Made by a program: the position numbers and the translations under genes | NCBI RefSeq assembly: GCF_963675165.1 | Contig: NC_087384.1 | Span: 6,317,182 to 6,381,181, forward strand | From: Halichondria panicea | Taxonomy: Eukaryota; Porifera; Demospongiae; Suberitida; Halichondriidae | Direction of reading: 5' to 3' | Length of the DNA: 64,000 nucleotides | Part shown: in pieces, positions 37,123 through 49,473 of the stretch | How the letters are laid out: every line of letters starts with the position of its first letter | How positions within the stretch are numbered: the stretch's first letter is position 1 | The notes under the pieces: generated by a model | Seen by the model: only the letters and a program-made list of their open reading frames with translations | What the model was told of the DNA's origin: nothing | Database searches by the model: none

Positions 37123-37520
37123 GGACTTTGAATTTGCTGGTAAAGGGAAGACAGGAAACATGGAAGTGGTAAGTTACATATAATTAGAAGACAGTTTTTT
37201 TTTAGACTAGTATTCTGTATGCAATGGCCGCACTCTATATCACTTACTGTTGATGGTATGTACAGTGGAACCTCCGTTAACAACCACCTCTGAATAAAGG
37301 CCAGTTTCTATATAACGGCCAGGCACCCAGGTCCCAAATGAACAGTTTGTGTACAAAACAACCTCTCAACAAAGGCCACCTCTGTTTAAAGGCCAAAACA
37401 TTGTTCCCCAATGGTGTCCGTTATAGAGGGGTTCCACTGTACTTGTGTGTCTGAACTGATTGTTTGATTGTCTCCATGCAGATCTCCCCCACACTGTCCT
37501 CACCTTCACCAAGCCGGTGA
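37123..37520 (+). pseudogene. Last two myosin exons, orphaned
   Basis: 37123-37168 (DFEFAGKGKTGNMEV) and 37482-37520 (ISPTLSSPSPSR, then stop) are copies of the last two myosin exons with no preceding exons. The duplication began in the intron before them. A MITE copy lies between them at 37263-37439. Confidence 0.88.
37263..37439. mobile_element. TA-targeting MITE (third copy of 4485-4661)
   Basis: Same termini and flanks as the copies at 4485 and 19915. Inherited by duplication. Confidence 0.8.
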
Positions 37521-37821
37521 CATTTAGAGAACACAATCTTCATAGTGCGTATAGAGGACTCGTGTTAATTAATTTGTTGTCAATGATTAATTTTGTGCGT
37601 TTAGTTTTCATTTTCATAATTTAATTTGTATAGTAGCTATAGCTAGTCTATAGCTAGTATATAAGATTTTTCATATCTACCATTCTTGTATATAACAATT
37701 ATGCAAAGCCAAGAGCTCTTGGCAAAGCTAATGAATTAGTCGAGGGCGTTGTGTGATTGAAGTAAAACTAATTAAATGCAGTATCAGCAAAAATTAATTA
37801 TTTATAACTTGACCTTTCGCC

Positions 37822-40800
37822 ATGTCCGTGGAAGCTTTCACTGTGTCTGTGCAAGCTGGCTCGAGGTCTGGGTTCAGAGAAAAACAAAGTATAATGGCGT
37901 CCAATCGACCCCGTAGCGGCTCAGTGAACAGTGAGAGTGTCTCTGTATTAACTGAAGCGTCGTCTCCCGTATCAATGATTGATAGAGAGGGGGAGCCATT
38001 GCTCTCCAAGCGGATAGCTGACAAGAATCAAGGTGAGTAAGAATTCATGAAAATTTATGTTTGTAGATTTTTGTACAAGAGCTTGGGCACTGTTTCTAGC
38101 TGATAAGGGAGGCACAGTATTCGTACGTACCTCATAAAACACACCATTAAAGCCGTACCATTATCAGTAAGCCAACTGTTTGTTTATTTAAAGAAAGATT
38201 GTTATTTAAGTCTAACACAAGCTTTTAAAGTGTTCGTACCTCCATATCATAATGTGTATGTGTGTTGTGCTTATCCAGCACATTTATTTAGTAATCCTAT
38301 TGTAGCCTCTGACAATGAGATTTCACTATTAGATACCTAACCCTTTGTCTGATGGGTGATTGTTATAGAGATAATTAAATGGGAGCTTCCAATTTTCAGA
38401 AAGAAAAGTTTCACTTACATGTAGGAGTTAGTTTGTTTCGCCTGCTTGACAATTATTTTATTTCCCCTCTCTCTCTCTTGCAGCCACTGAGCGGAAGCTG
38501 GGTATGATCTTTGGGGTGACCATTCCGTGCTGTCTCTCTATCTTCTCTGTCATCATCTTCCTGAGGCTTGGCTTTGTCTTGGGACAGGTGAGCAAGTGTG
38601 TGTGGGTGTCTGGTTGAGACTGGTAGGAAACCTTGGGTACAGTACATGGAAGTCAAGTATGACTCTGTATCATTAGATAGTCTGTATACATGTAGGGGTC
38701 CTTGAATGCAGCAATTGTACATAGCTTTTGCATGAATTTAAAGTATTGCTGTATAGGTGTCATTGAATACAGGAATGAATGTAGCTTAGAACTATTTCTG
38801 TACAATTTTTTCTTAAATGCAAGAGTGTAGTTTAGTAGTAAAAGTATAAATTGAGAGACAATTATTGACCCCCTTCCCCCCCTGTCCAGGCTGGCTTCTG
38901 GGAGACCATGGCGATGCTCATCCTAGGCTACCTGGTGGTCATGCTCACCGTGCTCTCCATCTCTGCCATAGCAACCAGTGCCACCGTCGAGGGTGGAGGA
39001 GTTTACTGTATCCTAACACTGTTACAGTAGCTATGTACCTCAGAACACCTGCCTTCGTGTACCGATGTGTGGTTTTCTTTGTGACTCTCTTGTGGTGTGT
39101 AGTGTTCAACTTTTATGATTTCCCGGGATCCTGGAAACTTATAGGCTTTCCTAGTGTTTATACCGTATAGCGGGTCATTTTCAGGGGGGGGGGGGGGGGG
39201 GGATTTGAGAATTGACAATGCTCAACCATGAATGTTTTGACCCATGGAAATTGCTATATCCTGAATCTTCCTTTTACTATATGTACTGTGTTTCATAGAA
39301 TACTTATACTGAAGCGACCCATTGCAAACACAACTTAATGACCATGGTAATAACATCGTGATACTTATACGTGCCAAATAAATACATTTTGAAGTGCTTA
39401 ACAACTATGTGCTCTTCTATATTGCCTAGGGTTATTTTGCAGTACATTATTATTGTCTCTATGATATAGTATTACTGGTGATATATTCACCAGTCCCACG
39501 ATATGAATGATGCCATTGTTCGTCTTCACTGGCGTTGCTTCTGGAGTCACCATCTCAGCAGGATGACCTCCCTCACACGACTCTTGTCTCCCTAGTGGGA
39601 ACAGAGCTGTCGGACGTCTTCTTGGGACCTGTGACCTTTCTTGCAGAGAGCGTCTTCGAATGCTGTTTTCTCTGCTCATATTTCTTGTGACTAAAGCAAC
39701 AGTTGCTGTAACTGAGCTGCTTGACGAAGAACTACTGTCTGAAGTTTGTGAAGACATCGTGTGTGGTAGCTGCGAACAAACTGCTGTGCCCTCGGTGTCA
39801 CTGTCATCTTCGTCAATGGATTTAAATCTCTTACGATATGGAGTGCAACTGTTAGACTCTGTGGACTGCTCCCTCGTTAATGAAGGCACTATGATGGTGA
39901 CGTCTTGTGTGGATCCATCTTCTGCTTCTTTGGATGGCTCTGGCTCTAGCTCTAGCTCTATCGATGGTTGTGTTGAGGTCGTGTCCATTATTCCAGGATG
40001 ATCGTTACTGCACACAAAAGGCTTCAAGGTACGTGAATTCATTTAGCGATCTGTGAATAGTAACAGGTGACATATAGTTTACTTGTAGAAACCTATACCT
40101 CTAGTTCCTACAGAGTTTGCTCCTAGTAATGCAGAATGAGTGTTGTGACCAACCCCTGTAGTATTAAACTTATTTCTTATTTTATGCTTGCAAATCTACA
40201 ACAAATGTGCATAACACTACTAGAATGTTTTGTGAGCACCAAACATCTGCAAACTTTGCGAGGGTCAATCGATTCGCAACAAACAATAAAATCCGCAAAA
40301 CCTACTAGTAAATACACACGATCCTTGCCAGAACGCAATAGTTGATCGCAAAGGGTCAAATTTTCTGCTCATTTGGCTCATTCGCAAAAGTTTTTCACCC
40401 GCAAAATATTCTAGTAATACGGTATCTTTGATAGCTGTACATTTCTGCTCCTACATATATGTTTCATGCACTTACCTTTCTCTTGGGAGGGTGTGTGTTT
40501 CAATGCTGTGTTGGTAGTGGTATCCTTAGCTTGCAACCTGGAGTAACTCATTTACACTGACTGACCACTGGCTAGCAACAGTTGTATATAGAAGTTGTGG
40601 AGCTGACTTCCTACAAAATTGCTTTTATACCATGGATTACCACAGATTGTGGCAACAGCAACAGTTGTATATAGAAGTTGTGGAGCTGACTTCCTACAAA
40701 ATTGCTTTTATACCATGGATTACCACAGATTGTGGCAACTTCCGTTGTAAGGGAATATTTTGTTTACAAATGGATACTGGTCTATTTTGGTGGTATATGA

Positions 40801-43800
40801 ATTAGGTCATGGTGAGATTGTGTGGGTAGATAGTAATAAATATAGTAACATAGTATGAATACAGTTATGCTAAGAATTTAGCTATAATTAAGAATTTAGC
40901 TATTCCAAACAATAAGATATGCTTAGTTGTATTGCTTCTGGTGCACTTCAGTAGCCATGGTTAAGTCAATGTTAGTTACATGTACGTGTTGGCCTTCAAT
41001 GTTATGATTGTTGTTTTTGTTATTATTGGTGTTTACATGGAATTGCCTTGGGACGTACATGGGACGTACATGTATTATTTTTGCAATTTTCATGTATCTT
41101 ACACAATATTGACCGTTGTAACATTTTTTCTGCTCCTAGGTTGCATGGCTTACCTTTATCTCCGGGGTGAGGGGTGTGTTCCAATGCTGTGTTGTTGTAG
41201 TATATACATGTAGTGAGTGTCCTTAGCTTGTGTTGACTGCAACCTAGAGTAACTCATTTAGACCACTGGCTAGCAACAGTTGTACTAGTAACTGTGTTTC
41301 CACTTTGTGGCCCTGTAGTTTTGGTCCTGGCTTTATATTGGCTTGAGGAAACCCTTGAGGGTCTTTGTGGTTTTGTTTTATTTTTAGGTCATTGAATGAC
41401 ATTAAGCCAGGGGATTATGGCCCCGCTGTTAGCTCTTTCTTTGTAGATTAATGAATCTAATTAAAGAGGGAATTTTGAGTTATGTGTTTAATCATGGTAT
41501 GTGTTCAGTCATGGAATCTTCTAGCTGGAACTATGTGCTGTAAAAGTTAAAGTCAATTTCTTTTCAGGTTGTATATTGTCCCGCACTCTAGAATGACTCA
41601 GTAGACACTATTGAACGCATACCTTGGTGGATGTTTAGATCCAGATCCCTGTAATTAAAGTTTTCCGAGCAACTGACAAGAACTACATGTGTGCATATAA
41701 TAACATGTCTCAGAAAATCGTCCAGAACACAAACACATATAGCTATGTACAAGTGTTTATATCACTGTGGTCCTCGTGAGTGTGGTAGACAAGAGCCTCT
41801 CTCTACTGGCCGAGGCATGCAAGTCACTGGAGAAGAACAATGTGAGATATACGTGTATGACTCCGTATACTGTAGCTCCTAGTATACTGTAGCTCCTAGG
41901 CTAAATGGATTCTTATTTGGAATATAGGCTAAACAAGGGGTTTCTTTAATTTTGCCCAAGTGGGTGAGAATTTGGCAAGGTGTAAGTAAATAGCCCATGG
42001 GAAGCTAAGCTGGATGGCTCACTTGAAGAATTATGATCATCTAATTGACTAGCCACTAAATATATTTGGTGGCAATAAAATCCAAAACGCCAGATTCCCT
42101 GGTTGGTCTCGTAGTGTTCTGTGGCTTCTCTCGTTCGTCCCGAGTCTTTGAGAAAATTGGCATAGTTGAAATGAACCTTTGCATTGTGTGGAATGGTATA
42201 GAGACCTGACCTACATTGGAATGAAAAATCAGGCTGATGCATAATAATTTATAATATCATAATTTATGATACACCCCCCCCCCCCCCATTATGCCCTCCC
42301 CCCCATTATGCCCTCCCCCCCCCATTATGCCCTCCCCCCCATTATGCCCTCCCCCCCATTATGCCCTCCCCCCATTATGCCCTCCCCCCCATTATGCTAG
42401 ATACTAAGTATTCTGCTATTGCACATATGTTGCTTCAAGGCAGACGTTGAACACTGACTATACCCTGTATTATAGACATGCACTGATCATCTCCTGTATG
42501 TACTATTATTTTTGTCAGAACACTGTGTACATGACATTATTCATAAGCTATGAAACTACTAACAGAACATTTCAAGCGGGTGAAAAGTAATCTGCTAACC
42601 TGCACTGAAATTAACTTGTATTTGTTTACTGTCCCACTAGTCGACACTTGAGCAACATCTTGTGGTGTTGCAACTGCAGATCCTGTAATAAATTCTTGAT
42701 CAGTGTCTGTAATTATGACACTGTATGACACTGTATGATGGTTACTATATGTTTTATTTAGGCTGTGTAGATGTGGTTATTAGGGGATTAATGGCAGCAC
42801 TCTTTGTAGATTAACGAAGGGGGATGTTGTTATAATTATGTTCAGTCATACTTTTCCAGCTAATTAAATTGGAACTATGTTGATTATAGGTTCTATTCAA
42901 GTTGAAGTCAATTTCTTTTCAAGTTGAATATTATCCCTACACTCTAGAGAATGACTCGGTAGAAACCATCGCCAGGCAAACAACAACTCGAGATCCTGTC
43001 CTGTTCTGTAATAAATATTATTGATCAGTGTAATTATGACACTGTATGACACTATGACAGTTACTATGTGTATTAATGACATCATTATTAATGAATATGT
43101 TATGCCCAACACGACAGCTAGTATGTGTACGCATGTGTTTAAATCCTTAACCCTGATCAGTCATGATAAGCAGAGCACTTGGTCCGGAGTTTGGTGGTTC
43201 TGTGGGTATCATCTTCTTCGTTGCCAACATATTTGCCTCAGCTGCCTACATCATCGGTGAGTGTGTGTAGTGTTCTCATCCTGTTGTGTAATTACTCCAG
43301 GTTTGGTTTTGTTTACGTACCGTATAGCGCGAAATTTTCGAGGCACTTATATTTCGTGGATTGGCCTCTAAAAGTATTTTCGTTGCACAATGTTCGCGGA
43401 ATGACTGCTTACCGGAAGCCACGCCTTTAAATCTTGCACGTTATAGCAGGTAAAGAACGATTTTCGTGGACTTAATTTTCGTGTAGGATTGCTACCCACG
43501 AAATCCACGAAAATTAAGCCCCTCGAAAATTTCGCGCTATACGGTATCTTCCCACACGGCTTACATCCTTTGAAATAACACAGCCAGTTTGAGCAGCTAA
43601 TGGGTTCAAAGCTATTCTCCTCATGTGATTAGTACTGTTTGTGTGCCTGCATATACATCCTTAATGATATCATTTGAAGGAGCATCTCTAGGCTTCTACC
43701 TGTGTTTACCGTTCACTTATAAGTACAAAACTATGTGTGTATACAGCATAGTTCCTTCATCTTTCTATAGACTGTGTTTACAGGGTCCCCTTGAAGTACA

Positions 43801-44205
43801 CAACTGCACAGTACAGTCTCTGTATCTATCATGTGTTGTTTCACACCTGCAGGTTTTGTGGAAGCCCTGGTCAGTAATCTTGGAGAGGGAGGCAGTCTTC
43901 TGGTGGAGTATGCTGGATGTGGTGAGTGGCTTGACTGTGTTGGAGGGGCAAGGCCTTGGTACATGGTGGCTGTCTCACTTTCAAACCAGTGTCTAGAGTG
44001 GTCTTTTAAGTTTGTGTTTAGGCCCTCCTTCTGGGGGTTTCACTTGGAAATAAAACAGCCCCAGCTGTTAGCTATGTGCCGAGTCATTGTGGTTGTCTGA
44101 CTTTTGTAGCAATGTGTACCCCTGGCAGCAGTTTAGGCCCTCCTTTGTCTGACTTTATTTTACAACCCCAGCTGATTGTTGTTCAATGTAGTTAGTGGTT
44201 CTTCT

Positions 44206-44245
<40 letters not shown>

Positions 44246-47200
44246 TGCACACACACACACACGCACACACACACGGCAGATGATTGTGGTCTCCCTGGCA
44301 ATTACTGGTTCAACTTCTTGTACGGGACGGCTGTTCTCTTCTTTTGTCTAATAGTGTGTCTTATTGGAGCAGGTGAGAGACATTCAGCATTGTCAGTGGA
44401 GCCTCAACAAATTAGAGTAATTTGAAAGAGGTTTTTTTCCCTTGAAAAAATGATGTCATTATATAAGAGTGCCAATTAGAGAGTATAATTGTACCCCTCC
44501 ATGTAGCTGGTGATTCTTTAATACCGCCCACTGTATTGCTCTTACTAGCTATGATATTAAAAGTTTTGCCAATTTTTCTGCTTATATAAGGAACTGTTTT
44601 CCTGCAGGGATGTTTGCTAAAGCCACGTTTATCATATTCTGTGCTGTAATGTTGTCACTGGCCTCTGCAATGGTGAGTAGCCGACTCCCTAGTTCAGTAT
44701 TGCCAACATTTCAGTATGCCTAATTTTGTCTTCCTCCTCTGCAGTTCAGTTTTGGCTTCCTAGGCCCAATGGGAAATATCACAGTGCCTGTAGACAATCA
44801 TCTGTTTCCAGTGAGTCACTGTGTGGATGTGGGTGGGTGTGGCCTTGTTGTATTCTAAGGTGCCGCAGTTGTTTTGGTGGGGCCTTGTTGTATTCTAAGG
44901 TGCCGCCGTTGTTTTGGTGGGGCCTTGTTGTAATTCTAAGGTGTCGCAGTTGTTTTGGTGGGTTTCGGGTAGTCATATAGATGTATTGTTGGTGTCAAAT
45001 CATGCCATATGATAGAACTTTCTAAGATGGCCTTCCAACATTGATACACGTACATGTACATGTATATTATCCGTGCCCTCAGGTGTGGTATGGGAATGAG
45101 ACTCTGTTAAACTACACCAGCTGGAGTTGGAACACCTTCCTCAACAACCTAGGAGTGAGTCACCACTAGTAACACTCACTGTATTACGTGTGCCGTACAC
45201 TATACCTGGCTGCATACGGTCAACACTGTTCTTATTTCTCAACATGTTTCCAAATTATCTCTCAATCAGGAGTACATATAGCCCCTTCATAAACTCCTGG
45301 TATAATATATAATCCTGGCTTTTTGACAAGTATATGAATAAGCAAATATTACACTTCCTTTCTAAGTGTCAATGCACGTGCTCTTACATACAGCTGTTCT
45401 CTATTATGTGATCTGCTGTGCTTGTGTTTTTCTCATTAAAAAACCATCCCATAAACCAAAAAACTGTATTGTTAGAAACTGTTGGGAATAGTAGCTGCAT
45501 ATCCTGTACACAAATGCCAGTTTCCTGGGCTAGTTCCTACACTACCCTGATATAGCACCACTAGAGTAGGCCCAGGTGGTGTACACTGTACATGATATGT
45601 AAGTGATTCTGGTGAGCATTAGCTGGCAGGATGTGATTATCTTGACTAGAGGCTATTCACGTACTATAGTTGCAGTACTGTGTTCATGGTTTGTTTACAT
45701 GATTGTATGCACTACTAACCCTAACCCCCCCCCCCCCCACACACACACACACTAACTCTACCCCCCCCCCCCACACACACACACACACTAACTGTACCCC
45801 CCCCACACACACACGCACACTAACTGTACCCCCCCCCCCCACACACACACACACACTAACTCTACCCCCCTCACACACACACACACACACTAACTCCACA
45901 CCCCCCCCACACACACACACACACAGTCCAACTACACTATTGACTACACTAATCAAGCCTTTGGAGTCCAGAACTTTAGTATGGTCTTTGCTGTCATGTT
46001 CAATGGATGCTCTGGCATAATGGGTGAGTATACAGTCTCGTATACAGTGGGTACCACATGGGATATATTGGCTCAGTAGTGACTTAGGCCTGAGGGCCGC
46101 AGTGTTTGAACTTGTGTACTATGTTTGTACATGTAAGTATGTTATGCATTTGTGTTATGTGAAACTATGTGGTATCTTTAAAGCGTGCACTTATGTCCTT
46201 GGCAATTAACAGGTTACTTCCACTGTACACATACACATTTGTGAACCCGTATTACCACTTTAATCATCCTGGCATTTGTTGATTAATCCATATGACATCC
46301 AGCCCAGCCACCCACTTTTGGCAAACTCACCATAGCTTCCTTGTTTTGTTCCTCTGTGGTTTCCTATAGCTATTCACTTGTATATTCCTGTACAGCTGAG
46401 CTGGCTGGTAGTCTAGGTGATGTTTATGTAGTGTGTGTAATTGTTATTTCCGTAGGATGTGACTATGCTTATTTTATTTTCTTGTAATGTGTTTCTTCAG
46501 TCAGTGTGTGTGTGTTCTACTATATTGTTTTTCAACTTTTCCGTTTTCTATTCTCCCTTTCACACCCACACAGCTGGAGCTAACATATCTGGAGACCTGA
46601 AGAACCCAAGCTACTCTATCCCCCAGGGCACTCTGCTAGCCTGTGGCATTACCATGCTCATATACGCCATCCTCTGTGAGAATAATACCCACATCACATC
46701 ATGATACTTGTCCTGTAGATTGAGTTTTTCCGTGTATATGTTGATTACTTGTCTTGATGTGTTGATAATAATGATGTCATTATTGCTTGGTAACTCACAC
46801 CACCTTCACACACACATCTTCTAGTCACCTTTATAGCCTTCACTGTGCCTAGGGAACTGATGCTACACAACTACAACTACCTCCAGGTGAGAGAGTAGCA
46901 ATGTCTATAGCCACGTGTGTGTGTATGGACACCTCTAGACGGCTATTTTTGTCTGAAAATTAATATGAACTTTTGTGGAATTACAACAATTATACAACAA
47001 AATTCTTCATTCCCCCCACACACATGCACACAGTATATCAATGTGTTTGCCCCACTGATGACCCTGGGGGTGTTTGCAGCCACTCTCTCAGCATCTCTGT
47101 CCAACCTCATTGGAGCTTCTAGAGTGCTACAGGCCCTCGCCAAGGACAGGCTGTTTAGTGAGTCCAGGGGAGCCGAGGGAAGGGGGTGTGGCTAGGGAAG

Positions 47201-49438
47201 GATAATTAGTTTATTAGAGTGTCACTCCTATAGTTAAGCTCTTATTGTGACTCTAAGCACTCTAGAGTAGATGCATTTCTTTTATGGAGGTTCCTTGTCT
47301 GCCCATACATAATACCTATGTGCAGCATTACATGTAATAAGTCTTTCCAGGACATGCCAACCTTGTAGCCTTGCCCAACATTTCAACCTATGTGCAGGCC
47401 AACCTTGTGTAGGCTTCCCCAACATTTCAACCTATGTGCAGGCCAACCTTGTGTAGGCTTCCCCAACATTTCAACCTATGTGCAGGCCAACCTTGTGTAG
47501 CCTTGCCCAACATTTCAACCTATGTGCAGGCCAACCTTGTGTAGGCTTCCCCAACATTTCAACCTATGTGCAGGCCAACCTTGTGTAGGCTTCCCCAACA
47601 TTTCAACCTATGTGCAGGCCAACCTTGTGTAGGCTTCCCCAACATTTCAACCTATGTGCAGGCCAACCTTGTGTAGGCTTCCCCAACATTTCAACCTATG
47701 TGCAGGCCAACCTTGTGTAGCCTTTCCCAAGATTTCAACCTATGTGCAGGCCAACCTTGTGTAGGCTTCCCCAACATTTCAACCTATGTGCAGGCCAACC
47801 TTGTGTAGGCTTCCCCAACATTTCAACCTATGTGCAGGCCAACCTTGTGTAGCCTTGCCCAACATTTCAACCTATGTGCAGGCCAACCTTGTGTAGCCTT
47901 GCCCAACATTTCAACCTATGTGCAGGCCAACCTTGTGTAGGCTTCCCTAACATTTCAACCTATGTGCAGGCCAACCTTGTGTAGCCTTGCCCAACATTTC
48001 AACCTATGTGCAGGCCAACCTTGTGTAGGCTTCCCCAACATTGCAACTTACCGTATATGCTTGATTAGAGGCCGCGAGTACTAAATGTTTCATTTTGCTG
48101 GCAGAGCAGAGGAGGCTACAATTCGAGAAGGCCATTGTTCAAGATAGGCGTTTTTTAGCCCCAGGGTCATTCCATATCAATTCAACGAAATTTAAAACGT
48201 GACCTCTTGAGAATTGCACGAAAGTATGAGGAATGGTATTATAACATCTCAGGAAGTGTTTGGGGTTTGTAAACAATATGAGCTTGAAAAAATTTCCCAC
48301 ATCACACTACATCCCACAACATATCTCATGATCCCATTGGAATCCCAGAACCTAACTTGTCACACTTCAAGAGAATAGTGTGAGGAACATGATACCCAAA
48401 AAAGTACAGGGAAAAAACAGCGCTTTTTGAGAACTCAGAGTTCAAAAGACACTAATTAGATGCAATACCTAAAATGTTATCGAGTGAAGCCAATATGCCA
48501 AATGATGCGGAATTTCCTAGGCAACAAGATGATATACATATGGCCTCTGATTACTGTGTTACATGTAAGGCTTTCCAGGACATCCAACCTTGTGTAGCAA
48601 TTACAATTGTTAAAGCATAGGTTTCCTATTGCGCAAGGCCATAAAATCAATTTTTGTAAACATGCAATTATCTTGTGGCTTTATTCCAGGTGGTATTTTG
48701 CATCCCTTTACGTGGACAGTTGGCAAGAGTCAGAATCCCATTCCAGCCGTACTGCTCTCCTGGTTCTTGGTACAGGTATGGAGATTATATCAGTCATGAT
48801 GACTGTTGTTACCAGTTGGCAGCTACATATTTAGCTGGTAATGATATTATTAGTTTGGAAAATGCAAGATGGTGGGTGGAAGTAGCCCACCTTTTAATAA
48901 ACATTTAGCTTTTTTGCAAGGGTGCAGAATGTTTAGAAACTATTATAGCAACTATTATCTATGTACTGTTGCTATCCCTCCCTCTATCAGATCACTCTGT
49001 TTCTGGGTCAGTTTAACACCATTGCCCCGCTGGTGACCATGTTCTTCCTCGTCTCTTATGGTGTAGTCAATCTGGCTTGCTTTGCTCTCAAGTTCGCTTC
49101 AGCTGTCAATTTCAGGTACACTCCCCATGTACAGTACATATACACATACATGTATGGTTCTGGAGTGATGTATACATGTACATGTACGACTTGTATAGGT
49201 CTATCCTATGTACATGTACATACAGCATTGTACCATCAATGTGTGGATTCCGGTTTCAATTTTTGATTGTACATGTATCTATGCTGTTATTTTATCTCCT
49301 GTTTCAGACCTACTTTCCAAGTCTATGCCAGATACACATGTGAGTCCTTATACATTGTGTGTGTGTGTGTGGTGTGTGCCTGTGTGTGTGTGTGTGTGTG
49401 ATGTGTGCCTGTATGTGTGTGTGTGTGTGGTGTGTGCC

Positions 49439-49473
<35 letters not shown>

